Shown in pieces: positions 51,124 to 62,696 of a stretch of 64,000 nt of DNA. Both the position numbers and the translations under genes were made by a program. This stretch comes from Symsagittifera roscoffensis (Eukaryota; Xenacoelomorpha; Acoela; Convolutidae): contig NC_087069.1 in assembly GCF_963678635.1 (NCBI RefSeq), positions 27,146,303 through 27,210,302 on the forward strand, in the 5' to 3' direction. The notes under the pieces are model-generated. The model did no database searches and had not been told where the DNA came from. It worked only from the letters and a program-made list of their open reading frames with translations. Positions within the stretch are counted from its first letter, which is position 1, and the number at the start of each line of letters is the position of its first letter.

Positions 51124-51640
51124 GTGACGACGCGAAAGACGAAGCGATCAGTATCATCAGCAACTCTGGTGCTGACTTGGTCATCTATACGGACGGTTCG
51201 GCAACCGCAGGTACCAGATACGGAGGGGCAGAGCTTGTCGTCACGAGAGGGAGCCCTGCAGACCCCGAAGTTTTGCATAGCGCTAGCATCAAAGGCAGGG
51301 CTATCAACTCGTCTTTTGAAGAAGAAAGAGAAGCATTTGCAGCAGCGCTGAATTGGATAGAAGACTCCAACTGCGACCCCGACACCGTCATCATGATCTG
51401 CACTGACAACCCTTCCGAGCCACTGCTCTCGAAGAAGACCGACTTGAGACGTCCGATCTCAGCCTCACTTTGGACTCCCTCAGGCGCCCGATCAAGGTCC
51501 AATGGATTCCAGGCCACATGGGTATCCCAGGTAATGAGCTGGTCGAGAGAGTAGCCAACGAAGCATGTAATCTCACAGATGAATCCAAACCAATCACTCT
51601 GAAAAGTGCGATTTCTACAATTAAACGATGCTTCAAAGAC
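51124..51640 (+). pseudogene. Non-LTR RNase H domain, frameshifted
   Basis: VIYTDGSATAGTRYGGAELV carries the first catalytic Asp, EEEREAFAAALNWI the Glu and MICTDNPSE the second Asp, in the frame 51177-51554. The final part, IKVQWIPGHMGIPGNELVER and ANEA, is in the frame from 51470, so one frame change splits the domain. The sequence loses similarity at about 51700, before the C-terminal Cys/His motif. Confidence 0.8.
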
Positions 51641-52009
51641 CCTCCCCCCCCAACATGCCCGGACGGCATCAACCTAGTGTGCTGTTTGCCAGAGTCTTCT
51701 GACACCCAGATCACCTCGTTGATAATTTTGAATGAATATCTGATCAAAGCTCTGATAAATACATTTTACCAATTTTTAACTGGTTTCAATCTTCTAAAAA
51801 TTTCATCCACATTATCTCAATTTTTCGAACCTTGAACTACAAGTAGCTACGGAGAAAACGGCATAGATACAAAAAATTTTGTTCATTTCATCGGTTGAAA
51901 AGTAATTTTGAGAGTAAATTTTTCTCATAATTGAAGGAATGCGTAACTCTATTGCAAATTTTGAGCCCTAAACTTTTTGACCATTTTCATGCTTTCCCGG
52001 GTTGACAAA

Positions 52010-52450
52010 CAATGCTTATCATACTATTTCATAATATGAAAAAAAAATGCGTATCGTACTATTTCATACTATTTCATAGACCAAAAAACTACTATGAAAA
52101 TAGCATGATAAGAATTTTTTCAATACTATGAAGTATTGTAATAGGCGTTTTTCACATGGTCTGGAGTTAAATAATAAGCTTGAAATCATACAATTTTTAA
52201 CAAAAAAAATTGGAAGAGATTAGCATGAATACCATTTTTTGTTACTATAAAATTGAATGATAAACACTTTTTCATACTATAAATTGTATGATAGGCATTT
52301 TTTTCATGCTCAGAAATTGCATGATAGACTTTTCTTTATAATATGAAATTGTGTGACAAGCATTTTTTCTATGTTATGAAATTGTATGATAGGCATTTGT
52401 TTCCATTCTATGACATTGTATGAATAGCTTGTTTTTATGAAACAGGATGG
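52010..52450. repeat. Degenerate GAAATTGTATGATAGGCATT repeats
   Basis: About eight imperfect units of GAAATTGTATGATAGGCATT spaced roughly 45-55 bp apart. Related single or paired units occur near 33350-34020, 39340, 59690-59930 and 60360-60460, so the motif is dispersed across the window. Confidence 0.6.
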
Positions 52451-53972
52451 AAAGTTTTTTTCTTGCATTATTAAGAAATGATTTACTAACATGTCAATTT
52501 TCCAAAACTAGATTGAGGCTGCAAAACTAATATGCTGAAAAAATAATCAGTCCTAAAAAAGTCAATTGATTGAAAAGTTTGAGTTAGTAATTGTAACAAC
52601 CCAGTATTTTTAAAATATGTTTTTGTTCCTTAGCAAGCTAGTTAACTTAAACAGTACAACCAACTAAAAGTCAAGCATTTGAAACCCACATACCAAACTC
52701 ATCAAGACATTCCTACACTTGAAATGGACTGATTTTTGATCACACAAATTTTCTATACAAAATGACTTGACATACTATTTGTTATATGAAAATTATAAAA
52801 AGATTTTTTTCTTTAAAATTAAAATCAAATTGCTTCCATTCAAAATACAATGAACCTTATAAAATCCCTTAAGGCTAGCTTGAAAGTGTACAGATAACAG
52901 TTTATTTGATTTTGATTTCTTAATTTTTTATGGAAAAAAGGTCATCACTATTTTTTTTTATTTTTTAATGATAAACAATTTTTTTTCTGCAAAAAATTAA
53001 ATCAAATTTTGACCCTCAAAATGCTGTTCAACAGGAAATGTTCTGAACTAACTCTAGTAAGGCCATTTGAACATAAATGTAAGTAATCGTTTGAAACTAA
53101 GAATCGATGAAGTTTTTTTCGTTCCATTTCTTTTTAGTGCGTGTGTATTAGTCTCTCCTCGTATATGGAGAGCAAATTTTGCCTGCCTTTTAGCAAATGA
53201 ACATGTATTGAAAGCAAAAAGTGCACCTATACCTAAGCGTATTTATAAGTGCAATAACTTTAGAAATAAAAAGTACTCCTAAGAAAGGTATGGCTGCACA
53301 CAAAACAGTTATGTTGAGTATTGGTGCGTTTGGGTGAAACAATTGAGTCTTGATTACGTTCAATTCACAAAAACTTTATAAGCAAATTTTGTTTTTCTGA
53401 AAAAGTTGAATGAGCATAAAAATGTCCTAGAGGCGACTAAAAAATTAACAACCAAATTTGGAAAAATTGCCAGTTTCGTGGAGGGGTATCTATCAAGTAT
53501 CCAGGATAGGTTATCAAGGCTTTTCTGAAGCCTTCATGGCAAGGTTCCTTTTTGGCCCCTGTCAGTAAGTCCATGGTTTCACTGAACTCTTTTTGTTCCT
53601 GACAGAAAGTCTAAGGTTTTTCCTTGGCTATGTAACTCGGGTTACTGCACGAATCACCTGGCAGACAAGTCCAGTTTTCGTTGTCTTTTTGTCCAGGTTT
53701 GCTCAAGTAATCGTGTAAGAATTTAGCTCAATTCAGATAATGGTGGATCGCTTTTTGCGACTTGGGTCGGGTTGTAGCTTTTTTGTCCTCCGATTCACGC
53801 TTTCCGATAGTTAATTTTGACATAACGAGTTTTTTTGCTAGAATTTGAACAATTTGATATATTTGTCTCCAACCAAATGAGGAAATCAAAACTGGTTGTT
53901 TTAGTTGTCTGTTTTAGGTTTTTTCTTTTTCATTTTTTTACGCAAATTACCACCAAAAAATACCTCGAAAAG

Positions 53973-54028
53973 GGTCGAGTGATGCATCACTTTAAAGCAT
54001 TTGCTGTAAAATGATGCATCACTCGACC
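53973..54028. repeat. Perfect 17-bp stem hairpin
   Basis: GGTCGAGTGATGCATCA (53973-53989) and its exact reverse complement TGATGCATCACTCGACC (54012-54028) flank a 22-bp loop. Each arm contains the palindrome TGATGCATCA. No Rho-independent context applies in a eukaryote; function unknown. Confidence 0.85.
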
Positions 54029-55619
54029 ACTGTATAGAGAAAAACTGGTTCAAAAATATTAGTTTTTGGTGTAAATTTGGGAGCAGGCCTTTAGTGCGAA
54101 AAGAAGACGCAAAAGCGTAGCATGCTGCAGGATTTCTAGGTTTTGAAACTTTTATTTTTTTCGTTTTTTGTATTTCGAACAATCTTTTGACAGAACCTGC
54201 TATCAAATATACGCATTTTACTCTTCGTGCAAACTGTTCCTATTTTGTGGGAAATTGTTCAGATCCGCTCATTGTCATTTGCAGATTTTTTTGTTTGGTG
54301 CTACTTGCAGAGCAATTCGGTCTTGTCGTGTTTCTATAAAAATATTAATAATCTTTAAAATTATTATTAGTTAATTAAGTGTGATTTCTGCAATTCACAG
54401 GGGATCTATGATAAGCTATCCAGCCTGTCTAAGCATAGTCCGTTTCTCTAAAATAGTATTTGTCTGTGTTACTTTTCGTTCTGCAATGACATTACTTGTA
54501 GTCATAATTTGGGGTCTTCATTCTTATGTTGGTCTTAGTTTATCTGCTTAATATTCTTCTCTGGATCAAAATAAAAACCACAAACGAAAAATGAATCAAA
54601 CCAAACTGACGTATAAGTGGAAGTCTTAAAATTTTCAAATGGCCTCTGAACACATGTAAAATTTTTTATGCAAAATAACAATTAAACTGAAAGAATTTAT
54701 TTGCTTTCCTTATTTTGCACCCCAAAGCTACGACACGCGCAAACACGTGCTCTTCGGGAAATTGAGTAAATAATTAGCAGAAAAGTTTCAAGTTAGCAAA
54801 ATTGGCTGAATTGAAGCGATAAATGATCATCATTGAGTAATCACCAAATTTTTGAACTCAGTATGCCGATGTTTTTGGATGATAAAAAATCTTCAAAATA
54901 TTATTGAAAAAGAAAAAACCAAAATGATTTTAAGAAAAAACCAGGTGCATCAGTTCCATCAATCCCTAAGAAAACGAAATCAAACATTGGGGAAGCACAT
55001 AAAAATTTGCTAATTTGCTAACCTGAGCAACTTATTCGATCATACAGCAAAGACGAGTGAAGTTGAGTTGACTTTACTGTCTATAAAAATCCAACACAAA
55101 GGTGAATCTGAGCTTCGCAAACACAGGCAAGAACACTACACAAAGCAGACCTACACAGAGCAGATCCTATGAAATTTTCAATGCTGCAGGTCGTGTTTAT
55201 AGTAAAAGTGACACCAAATAAGTGAACAGCACTTTTAAGCAGCACTTTTGTTTGCGATTGGGATTAGAAAAAAAAAAGATTCGCACTAATACACTCGCTA
55301 GAAATGGACAACTCGCAAGCTCGCTAGAAAAAATAACAAAATGATCCAAACATCCCAATAGGAGTAATGCATCAGTAAAAAGTTTTCCCGCAATGAGCTT
55401 CCGTGGATTAAAATCAATTTTAATGGATTTCCAATGTTTGTCTCCATAAAGTTCTAACCTTATTGATTCTAATAATTGTTTATTCGATTAAAATTTGAAA
55501 TAAAATTCCGATTAAAGTTTGACTCAATTCAGTCCGTTATGACAGATTATAATGGATTGTTTTAATGGATTTAAATTGACTATAATCTTGATAAGCAAAA
55601 GGTTGAGGTTGGGGTGGAA

Positions 55620-55623
<4 letters not shown>

Positions 55624-55713
<90 letters not shown>
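55624..55713. repeat. (GT)n microsatellite
   Basis: About 45 GT dinucleotides, interrupted by GCGAGTGTGAGTGTGA in the middle. Confidence 0.97.
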
Positions 55714-55716
<3 letters not shown>

Positions 55717-56324
55717 ATGGGGGAAAAGAGTAGCTGACGGTAGATGAGGGTGGGTGATGGGTGTGTGCTTACGTGTGGAGAAGGAGATAGGTTAAGAGGG
55801 GATACATGCGGGATGAATGGGGGTTTAAAATAGAGTTCTTTAGCTTGGTTGTTAAAAATGAGAAAATGGTAAATGGTTGTTAACAGTGTGAAGGTTTTTT
55901 TTGCAAAATTTAAGCAAATAAGGGTGGGCTTAGAAATCGAGTAGGCAGTGAGTAATGAGGAAAGATATTGCGTAATGCTGATTAAATTGTGATTATACAT
56001 ACTTAGGTAATGCGGATTATTGTGAGTGAAAATAGTTATATCAAATTAAAGGTTTTGAATATGACAACAATTTTGACTGCAAAAATAGAGGGTAATCGAT
56101 TTTTATCCAGTGCGGGTTTTGTTTCATCAAAAGAAAATACATCACTTTTCTTGTTTAAAATTGTTTCAGAAAGTTAAAAGATATAGCAAGCAATAGAAAC
56201 TTTCTATTGATAAAAAAAACTTACTAGTTCTCGAAATTATATGACCATCCCAAACTTTCTCAATGGTCGAATTCTTTTTCGAACTTTTATTACTAATTTT
56301 TGTTTCATCTCCATTCTGTTTTAG

Positions 56325-56412
56325 ATGTTTTCCGAATTCAGTACAGAAATTTCGCTGATTTTCGCTCAAAGAACCTAACAGCAAACGTCTCAGCAACTTT
56401 TGTCCACGATGA
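56325..56412 (+). CDS. Protease gene 2, exon B
   Basis: 88 bp, acceptor TGTTTTAG and donor GA/GTTTGT. The split codon joins exon A to give HDYD followed by VFRIQYRNFADFRSKNLTAN and VSATFVHDE. Same length and phases as exon B of gene 1. It covers the strand-loop region between the catalytic His and Asp. Confidence 0.88.
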
Positions 56413-57737
56413 GTTTGTATATTATTTCCAGCTATAACAGTTTTTTTTTCTGGCTGAGCCAAAGAAAATTGGAAATGACGTTGTCTTTGGCTAAAGTAAA
56501 TCAATTTCAATTAAAGATAACTCTTTGACATCCATAAATTCATTCAATTTTATAAAGTCTTGCTTTCATTTAGGTTAATTTTCATGGGAATTCAATAAAT
56601 TGATGATTGAGTGATTTTAATAAAAGGCAAAAGGGTGGGTCGCATAGTAAAGTCATGGCGTATCAAAAATCTGGAGGATAAGTTCAAAATTGTCAAAAAT
56701 TGTCAAAAATTCACGAAAAAAAATTTGGAATGTATTGATTGAAACTTCTGGTAAAACTAGATGTTTGACATGAAAAACCTTTTTTTGAAAACAAATTCTT
56801 TTACTCACAAATTGGTTCATGTATTTGAATTGAGTATGAGCAGTTTTTTACCATTCTTTTAGATCTATTTCATTCAATGTCCAATGACTATATTTTTTGT
56901 TCCGACTAAATTTCAATTAAAGTGACGTGTTTGTCCTCAAAAATCCAACCCACAAGAATCATACCTTAAGGTACTGGGGAGATGCTACCATGGCTTTTTT
57001 CTCCAGACAAATTTCAACTTTTTCGAACAATTTTAGCCATCTGAGAACCATTGACAACTTGAGCTCAAATTTGAAAAGATATTTTAATGTGCTCAATTTT
57101 TCGATCTAACTGATTATTACCTTCCCTCCCTCCCCCTTCGAGAAAGGGGGGTTATTTGTTAAATAGATTAAGTTTCGACCAATCAGAATGCAGCAAAGTT
57201 CGAGTTGTAAAAAGAACACACTAGTGCTAATTTTCTTTTTTAATTGTAGGGAGGGAATTCCTTGAAAGATAACATTGGGGTTGCGATTTTTAAGTAGATA
57301 CAACATGGTCATAATGTTATGGGGGTTTAATGGTGTCAGTTTGGAACAATCAACGCGCGATATGTTTTGTGTAGATTTAACCCGTTTTGGAAGTCAAATC
57401 AAAATGAATTAACGTATGCTATTAGGTCTACTCAAAATGTTAATATACGCGAAATATCATTTTGCACATTACATAGCGTGTGGGGGTATTAACAAAAAAT
57501 CAAGCGAAAAAACAAAAAACTTATTTTTTTTTCATTTTGCTGAAAATTTCATCCTATTTTTCGAGCGAGGTAAACACTACTCCATAAATTTTAAAAGGCA
57601 GAAAGGAAGTTAAGGGCTTCGCCCTGAAACGAGCAACTTTTTGATCATTTTAAATCACATTACGACTGCAACTAAAAAGAGAATTTATTAGAAAAAGCAT
57701 ATAAAAAAGTGTTGAAAAAGATGAGCGTCAAGTTTAG
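56413..57737 (+). other. Intron B-C of gene 2
   Basis: 1325 bp. Contains a copy of the hairpin-ended ~0.53 kb repeat (about 56895-57636) interrupted by ~200 bp near 57107-57310. Ends with the acceptor AAGTTTAG. Confidence 0.65.
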
Positions 57738-58014
57738 GTACAAATTCCAAGCCATTGAGACAGGAAATGCGTCTTTAACCTACGTCCTTAGAAATGACAT
57801 CGGACTCATCAAACTTAAACATCCAATTGAACGATTTAATAAAGAACTTCTGACTTGGTGTTCTGCTAGTTTTGACAATAGACGCGATGACGTAATGCAC
57901 GCTGTTGGAATGGGTTTTACGAAAGAAGGTCATGATGGAAAATCGAATAAGAGCCAAATGGTTAAGCCCAGTGATCTGGCAACTGTCTTGCAAGAAGTTG
58001 AGCTAGAGGAGCGG
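57738..58014 (+). CDS. Protease gene 2, exon C: catalytic Asp
   Basis: 277 bp, acceptor AAGTTTAG, donor CGG/GTGTTT; enters in phase 2 and leaves in phase 0. It encodes YKFQAIETGNASLTYVLR, then NDIGLIKLKHPIERFNKELL with the catalytic Asp in NDIGLIKL, then WCSASFDNRRDDVMHAVGMG and LATVLQEVELEER. All splice phases fit, and exons A to D add to an uninterrupted frame. Confidence 0.88.
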
Positions 58015-58650
58015 GTGTTTTCAGCCCCCTTTTTGGAAACCAAATCGAGATTATCGATTAAACTCTGCTTAAGCTTTTTTTGTCTAAAAGCGCGTCTTCT
58101 CAAGTTTGGAGACTCGTGAAATTTGCCAATTTATATCTTGTTAACTAATATGTGATTGGTTTGAAACAAATCAAGTCAAAATCTTCATTTATTTTCAGTG
58201 AAAAAAGAAGGCAGTTTTTTTGCAAGTTACAGGGAATGCTCTGACATCTCCAATGAAAAGCAAAATGACTGGTTTTAAGGACTTTTTTGAGCTTTATCTG
58301 CGTAGAAGAATCTCTAAAAAATGGGAATAGCAATTTCAATAGGTTAATAAAGTTACTCTTAGTTCTCTACCGGCTAAATATTTGAATGGAACTGGGTTTT
58401 ATTACACGAATTATTATTAGGCGTGGAACTTTGTTGAATCAGAATGTCGACCGAATCACTTTTGTTGAAATCTGAATCACTACCACGACTGAGAGGACTT
58501 TGATATGATACCACAGGCATCATATCAAATCACTTGACTTTTTAAAGAGAAAATCTAACCTAGTTGTTTGATAAGTTTAAAAAACTTAAATCACAAATCA
58601 GAATCTAGAATCATATTTAATATTTTGAAGTGACCGAAAACACACCTCAG
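58015..58650 (+). other. Intron C-D of gene 2
   Basis: 636 bp, GT...AG, ending in CACACCTCAG. Nothing else seen. The codons just before the acceptor resemble the same place in gene 1 (GTGAC[CT]GAAAA), so similarity extends into the intron or an alternative upstream acceptor exists. Confidence 0.65.
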
Positions 58651-58932
58651 GAGAAACACAACTGCCCAACGAAAGATCTGAACCCTTTTCATGATGTAAC
58701 GCTGGACATTGACCCTGCTAGTGTAATCTGCGGGTACAATTCGGGATTTGGGGGAGCTTGTTTTGGTGACAGTGGATCACCTTTGTTCACACTCGACGAG
58801 AACCAACAACCGACTTGTGTATATGGAGTTGTTTCGTTCGGAAGTTTAATCTGCAAAGGCACTAGAAGCTTTTTCACAAGAGTGCCATTTTATGCAGAGT
58901 GGATTGATGAAACTATCAAAGAAAATTATTGA
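58651..58932 (+). CDS. Protease gene 2, exon D: catalytic Ser and C-terminus
   Basis: Terminal exon, stop TGA at 58930. It encodes DIDPASVICGYNSGFGGACF, then GDSGSPLFTLDE (catalytic Ser), CVYGVVSFGSLICKGTRSFF and TRVPFYAEWIDETIKENY. The residue six before the catalytic Ser, which sets trypsin specificity when it is Asp, is Gly here, so tryptic cleavage is unlikely and a chymotrypsin- or elastase-like preference is more plausible. The four exons give about 293 residues plus the missing signal-peptide start, normal for a secreted S1 protease. The triad is complete, so this is probably the active paralogue of gene 1. Confidence 0.9.
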   Translation, partial: EKHNCPTKDLNPFHDVTLDIDPASVICGYNSGFGGACFGDSGSPLFTLDENQQPTCVYGVVSFGSLICKGTRSFFTRVPFYAEWIDETIKENY

Positions 58933-61300
58933 AATGAAAAATATATCTGCTTGTTTTTTTTCACTAAGTTACGCAGAAACTTACTTGAGCACGAAAACAG
59001 AACAAGATAATTCTGGGCGGCAGTTTGATCTTTGAAAACTAATTTAAAAAGTTGAGGCGGCAAGCCTCGTTACTTTGTTGGCCATATTGCGGGATCAAAT
59101 CGAACGTGCGCTGGATCAATTTAACAAGGTGTGAGATTGGAAGATAGCCATAGCTTAAAAGACTCATACCCTTGCAAGCACTAGTTCAACCTTTGCTAGT
59201 TAACTTCCGATTTCGGCTTTTGGTTGGCTGACTACAAACACCTTTAGAATTTCATTACCTTAAAGTTTGCGCTCTCTATTTCAACTGCTGGTTGATACTT
59301 CGCTTTCTGTAACTGCCTTCCTACTACAAATCATGAACCCAGCTATTAAATTATGGGTCAGAAGTCGGTAATGACTTAATTGATTCGAATATATATATCC
59401 AACAGAGCAATTGACAGTTGGAAAAGAGTCGAAGAGCGCAAGAAATCAGAAAAAAAAACAGATTTGTTTTTTGAAAAAAAAACTTCAGCTTTCAAGTTTC
59501 AACGGTATAAGTTATGGTCTTAAAACGGTTCAAACTTCTAAAACAATTTATGATTGACACTTTTTTTCAAAATTTACCCAATTTGAGAACAATGGATCAA
59601 TGGGTAAAACTGATATTTCGGTGGAAAATCTGATAATTAAATTCTATTTTTGAAATAAAAAGTCGATCAGGCTTCCGGAGTTGACGTCCATTGAAGAAAA
59701 TTGCTTATCACACAGTTTCATTTATGAAGTCTATGGAAAAAATGCTTATGAAAAAAATTCATACTAAATTTAAAAAGGGTTTTAAAATTTTGTATGAACA
59801 TTTTTGGTATATTTGCCTCTTTAGTAGCTTTTTGGTCATTAAAAAAATGATGAAAAGTTTTCGAAAAAAAATGCTTGTCATACAATTTTTATGTATGAAA
59901 ATTGTACGATATGCTTTTTTTCATAAACAAAAACAGAATATTGAGGTAAAAAACTCTTAACCTTTTTTTGGTGCAAACTTCCTTTGTGCTCAAACATAAA
60001 TGTTACGAAAAAAAATTCCATGCAAAGTTTGACTTTTTGTGTTTATAACGTAGTCCAGGATGGATTTCACCCAAAAAATCCAAAAATCACAAAAAAGTGT
60101 TTTTTTTTGTAAAGGCGATTATTTTTTTTTGTTTCATTTGCTAAGATAAAAATAAATTTGTAAAAAATAGGCAATTTTTTTAACCACCAAAGTTTTCAAA
60201 CCAAAAATTATCTAGCCATCTACAAAAGTTACATTTTTGGTATATAATTCCATGTGAATAGGTTAAAGTTATCTTACATTGCTAAAATCACTGCCAGTTA
60301 CACTCTGGGTTTCCATATGACAAAAATCCCTTGGTTAGTGTTTCAGATGAAACACAAAATTACAAAACAAAAATTTGTTGTATTTTCATTAATGGAAAAA
60401 TTGATTATCATATAGTTTTCATAATTGGAAATTGTATGATATGCATTGTTTCATAAACAAAAACACAAATTTGAGGTAAAAACTTTTAAAACGTTTTTGG
60501 TTGACCCTAAAAATTTTCTAAAGGCGCACTTCGCGCTGCTAAAAAATAGTAAATTTGAGGGGGGGGGGACCGCCGAAAAAACGCAATTTTTTGGTCCTAA
60601 AACGCTTTTTTGCCTGTTTTTTTTTTCAAAAATTCTCTGAGGCGCTGCAAATTTGGTCAAAATGAGGTCTTTAGTGATTTGAGAGAGCCCAGAAGATCAT
60701 TTTGGTCGACCTACAAAAAGGTTGACAAAATTTTCGACCTAAAAGTAGACTTAAGGTCGACCTAAAAAAAGTCGACATTTTTTTAAAAATCCGCCCCTGC
60801 TACGGCTAATGGCTCTTTTTCCTTTTCCCCATATTACATAAGCCTCAATTTTATGGTGTAACCAGGGATATTAGAAGGTTAAACATGAAGACCAAATATG
60901 TTTGTCGTGGCTTAATTAGTTCGCATGTGAATTTTCAATAACAATTGGAAAATGCGAACAAACCTTCACTAGTAAAAATTTGCCGGTGGGGGAAAAGAAA
61001 AAAGAGCTCGAATAGTATCATACAATTGCTGGTAATGTAAGGGAGTACGAGCAAGATGTAAGCTCATAAAACTTGCGTGAGTAAAACTGGTGCGCGTGTG
61101 ACTGCTTTAGTTGAAATTGTGAATATTTTCATGATCAAAGATACTTTTTTACCGCAATAACCTGAACCCTCTGCTGCTCAACTTTGAAATAAGTCACACA
61201 GCAGACCAATTAGTAAACGCTAGTTTCAAAATATTATAGTTTGCGTTGGTTTCATACGGTCTAATACAATCACTGACTAACTTAGTGTATATTAATATCA
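58933..61300. other. Intergenic between protease gene 2 and the - strand exon
   Basis: AT-rich, with ATTGTATGATA-type repeats at 59690-59930 and 60360-60460 and G/T homopolymer runs near 60550-60620. No supported gene and no clear polyadenylation signal close to 58932. Confidence 0.5.
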
Positions 61301-61658
61301 TCACAATTCAGCCACTAGTTCCGCTGCTTTTGAAATAACTCCTGCTAGAATCAGCATTGAACTTGGACACATCTTATAGCTATTTTGGGCAGGCAAAAAC
61401 TCAAATCCAATACCAGCTTGAGCGACTCCAGAATCATGAACTTCTGTCACATTTACAACGTTGGTAGCCGTTTCTGTCGTGACGTAACTAATATTCCCAC
61501 TCGTAGTGGTTACGCCATTGGTAGTCGAGTCGTTTTCCTTGGTTGTTTCGGTCTCAGTTTGGGTTGTAATTTGGGTTGTTGGTGTGTAATCTGGATTAAT
61601 GTAAGGCTGACAAACTCCAATGCCTGGCTCTATTTCAGCGACCCCTGTTTTGTACTCT
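61301..61658 (-). CDS. Possible terminal exon, Thr-rich secreted or GPI-type protein
   Basis: On the - strand a frame of about 118 codons runs without a stop from a good acceptor (TTTCTAATTTAG, ending at 61659) to TGA at 61303-61301. It reads YKTGVAEIEPGIGVCQPYIN, then a Thr/Gln/Glu-rich stretch (TPTTQITTQTETETTKE) with sequons (NDS, NIS, NVT), and ends in a hydrophobic tail SSMLILAGVISKAAELVAEL. Mucin-like linker, glycosylation sites and hydrophobic C-terminus suggest an extracellular, possibly GPI-anchored protein. There is no ATG, so it would be a 3' exon with the rest of the gene to the right, meaning the second LTR element would sit in its intron. No family recognised. Confidence 0.45.
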
Positions 61659-61965
61659 CTAAATTAGAAATCCAGCAACATTTTTTCTATTTATATAATA
61701 TAAACAGAATTTAAATCATTATCCGTTTTTTAATCGATTTTTTAAAACATCTTTCTATTATTATCAAAGTGCTCCTCTGAATAAGATTTCTGCAAAAAAT
61801 TGATTACATGAAGGAATATTTCAAGGTGATGGTTTTTTCTTTAAAAAAGTTGTCATCTTGTTCAGCTAGTTTTTGAGACCTGGTTTTTGAGACCTGGTTT
61901 CAACTGGAAAACGCTGCGACAATTGGAGTTAATTGATTCAATAATCCAAAAATGACTGTGCCTGT
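61659..61965. other. Short spacer before the second LTR element
   Basis: Host AT-rich sequence with a local duplication of GAGACCTGGTTT near 61875-61900. No gene. Confidence 0.5.
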
Positions 61966-62375
61966 TGGAACCTGATCTGAACTACATTTTATGATTGGAT
62001 AAATTAGATATTTTACCACTGTAAAGTATTTAATATTAACCAATCATGATCCATCTAACTAACAACCCACTTATTTGTAAGTGCTGAAATTACTTGTAAT
62101 TTCAGCACCAGAGAGATTTGAATTTAACTTAGAATTTAGTTGCCTCTCCAAGAGAACTATAGCAGCCGCAATAAACCAGTATACCCTAGATCTATTGAGC
62201 CTAGCAGAGACTAGTTAAACAACCTGAGACTAGATAGTATAAGAGTAAGATTAGGATCGGTATTAGACTAAGAAGTTGCAAGAATCTATCCGGCCGAAAA
62301 TAAGATAGCGTGACGAGCAGACGGTGTACCCTATCCGAAATTACTCTATGAGTTAACCACATCGGTCCTAACTCA
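61966..62375 (+). repeat. 5' LTR of the second element
   Basis: 410 bp, TGGAACC...AACTCA. It differs from the first element's LTRs at roughly a dozen or more positions (for example TCCAAGAGAACTATAGC in place of CCCGAGTACTTCAGC). It retains AATAAA at 62170-62175 and the 13-bp stem hairpin. Confidence 0.93.
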
Positions 62376-62462
62376 TCTTATGCGACCATAAGTATCGAAC
62401 AAGACCTTAATAGCTTAGAATTAACCAAAAATAGATTAGAAATTAGACAAAACATTTTCAAA

Positions 62463-62696
62463 ATGTTATACGACAATAATTTAATCGAAATGTCTCTACG
62501 ACTCAATAGATCAGAGCCAATATTCCGAACGATAATAGAACTACCCGGAATTGGAAGAAGACCTTGAACCAGAGACGACATACGACAAAGTAGAAACTTA
62601 CCAAATAGTTATATGATAGTACGGCAAAAGCCAACACAAACTTTTATATTTAGAATCTTATTAGCAATGAATTTAGATTTTCATTTGCAAACATAA
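62463..62696 (+). pseudogene. Broken copy of the 77-codon leader ORF
   Basis: Begins ATGTTATACGACAATAAT, like the ORF at 3949. A TGA at 62565-62567 replaces the CGA of the first copy and truncates it to 34 codons. The remainder is still alignable to the end of the original ORF (LDFHLQT-type ending). Confidence 0.7.

Larger units (their letters stand above)
48250..51720 (+). mobile_element. Body of a non-LTR retroelement (Jockey/I/Ingi-like), decayed
   Basis: GC-rich island in an AT-rich intron. In order it shows a PHD-like zinc finger, the start of an apurinic endonuclease domain, a deletion, the endonuclease end (GSDHLPMLISI), RT and RNase H. The frame changes at least six times, so it is a dead copy. 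Endonuclease-RT-RNase H order with a zinc finger puts it in the I/Jockey/Ingi branch of LINEs; the exact clade is uncertain. It is in intron A-B of protease gene 2. Its extreme C-terminus is found inverted at 48030-48250. Confidence 0.85.
51721..56324 (+). other. Remainder of intron A-B of gene 2
   Basis: AT-rich, no exon until the acceptor at 56323. It holds degenerate ~50-bp repeats at 52010-52450, a 17-bp-stem hairpin at 53973-54028 and a (GT)n tract at 55624-55713. The long - strand frame around 55524-56000 is created by the (GT)n tract (a His-Thr repeat) and is not a gene. Confidence 0.6.

Noticed and set aside
55524-56000. 158-codon - strand ORF
   Set aside because: It is a His-Thr dipeptide run produced by the (GT)n microsatellite; no protein features outside it.
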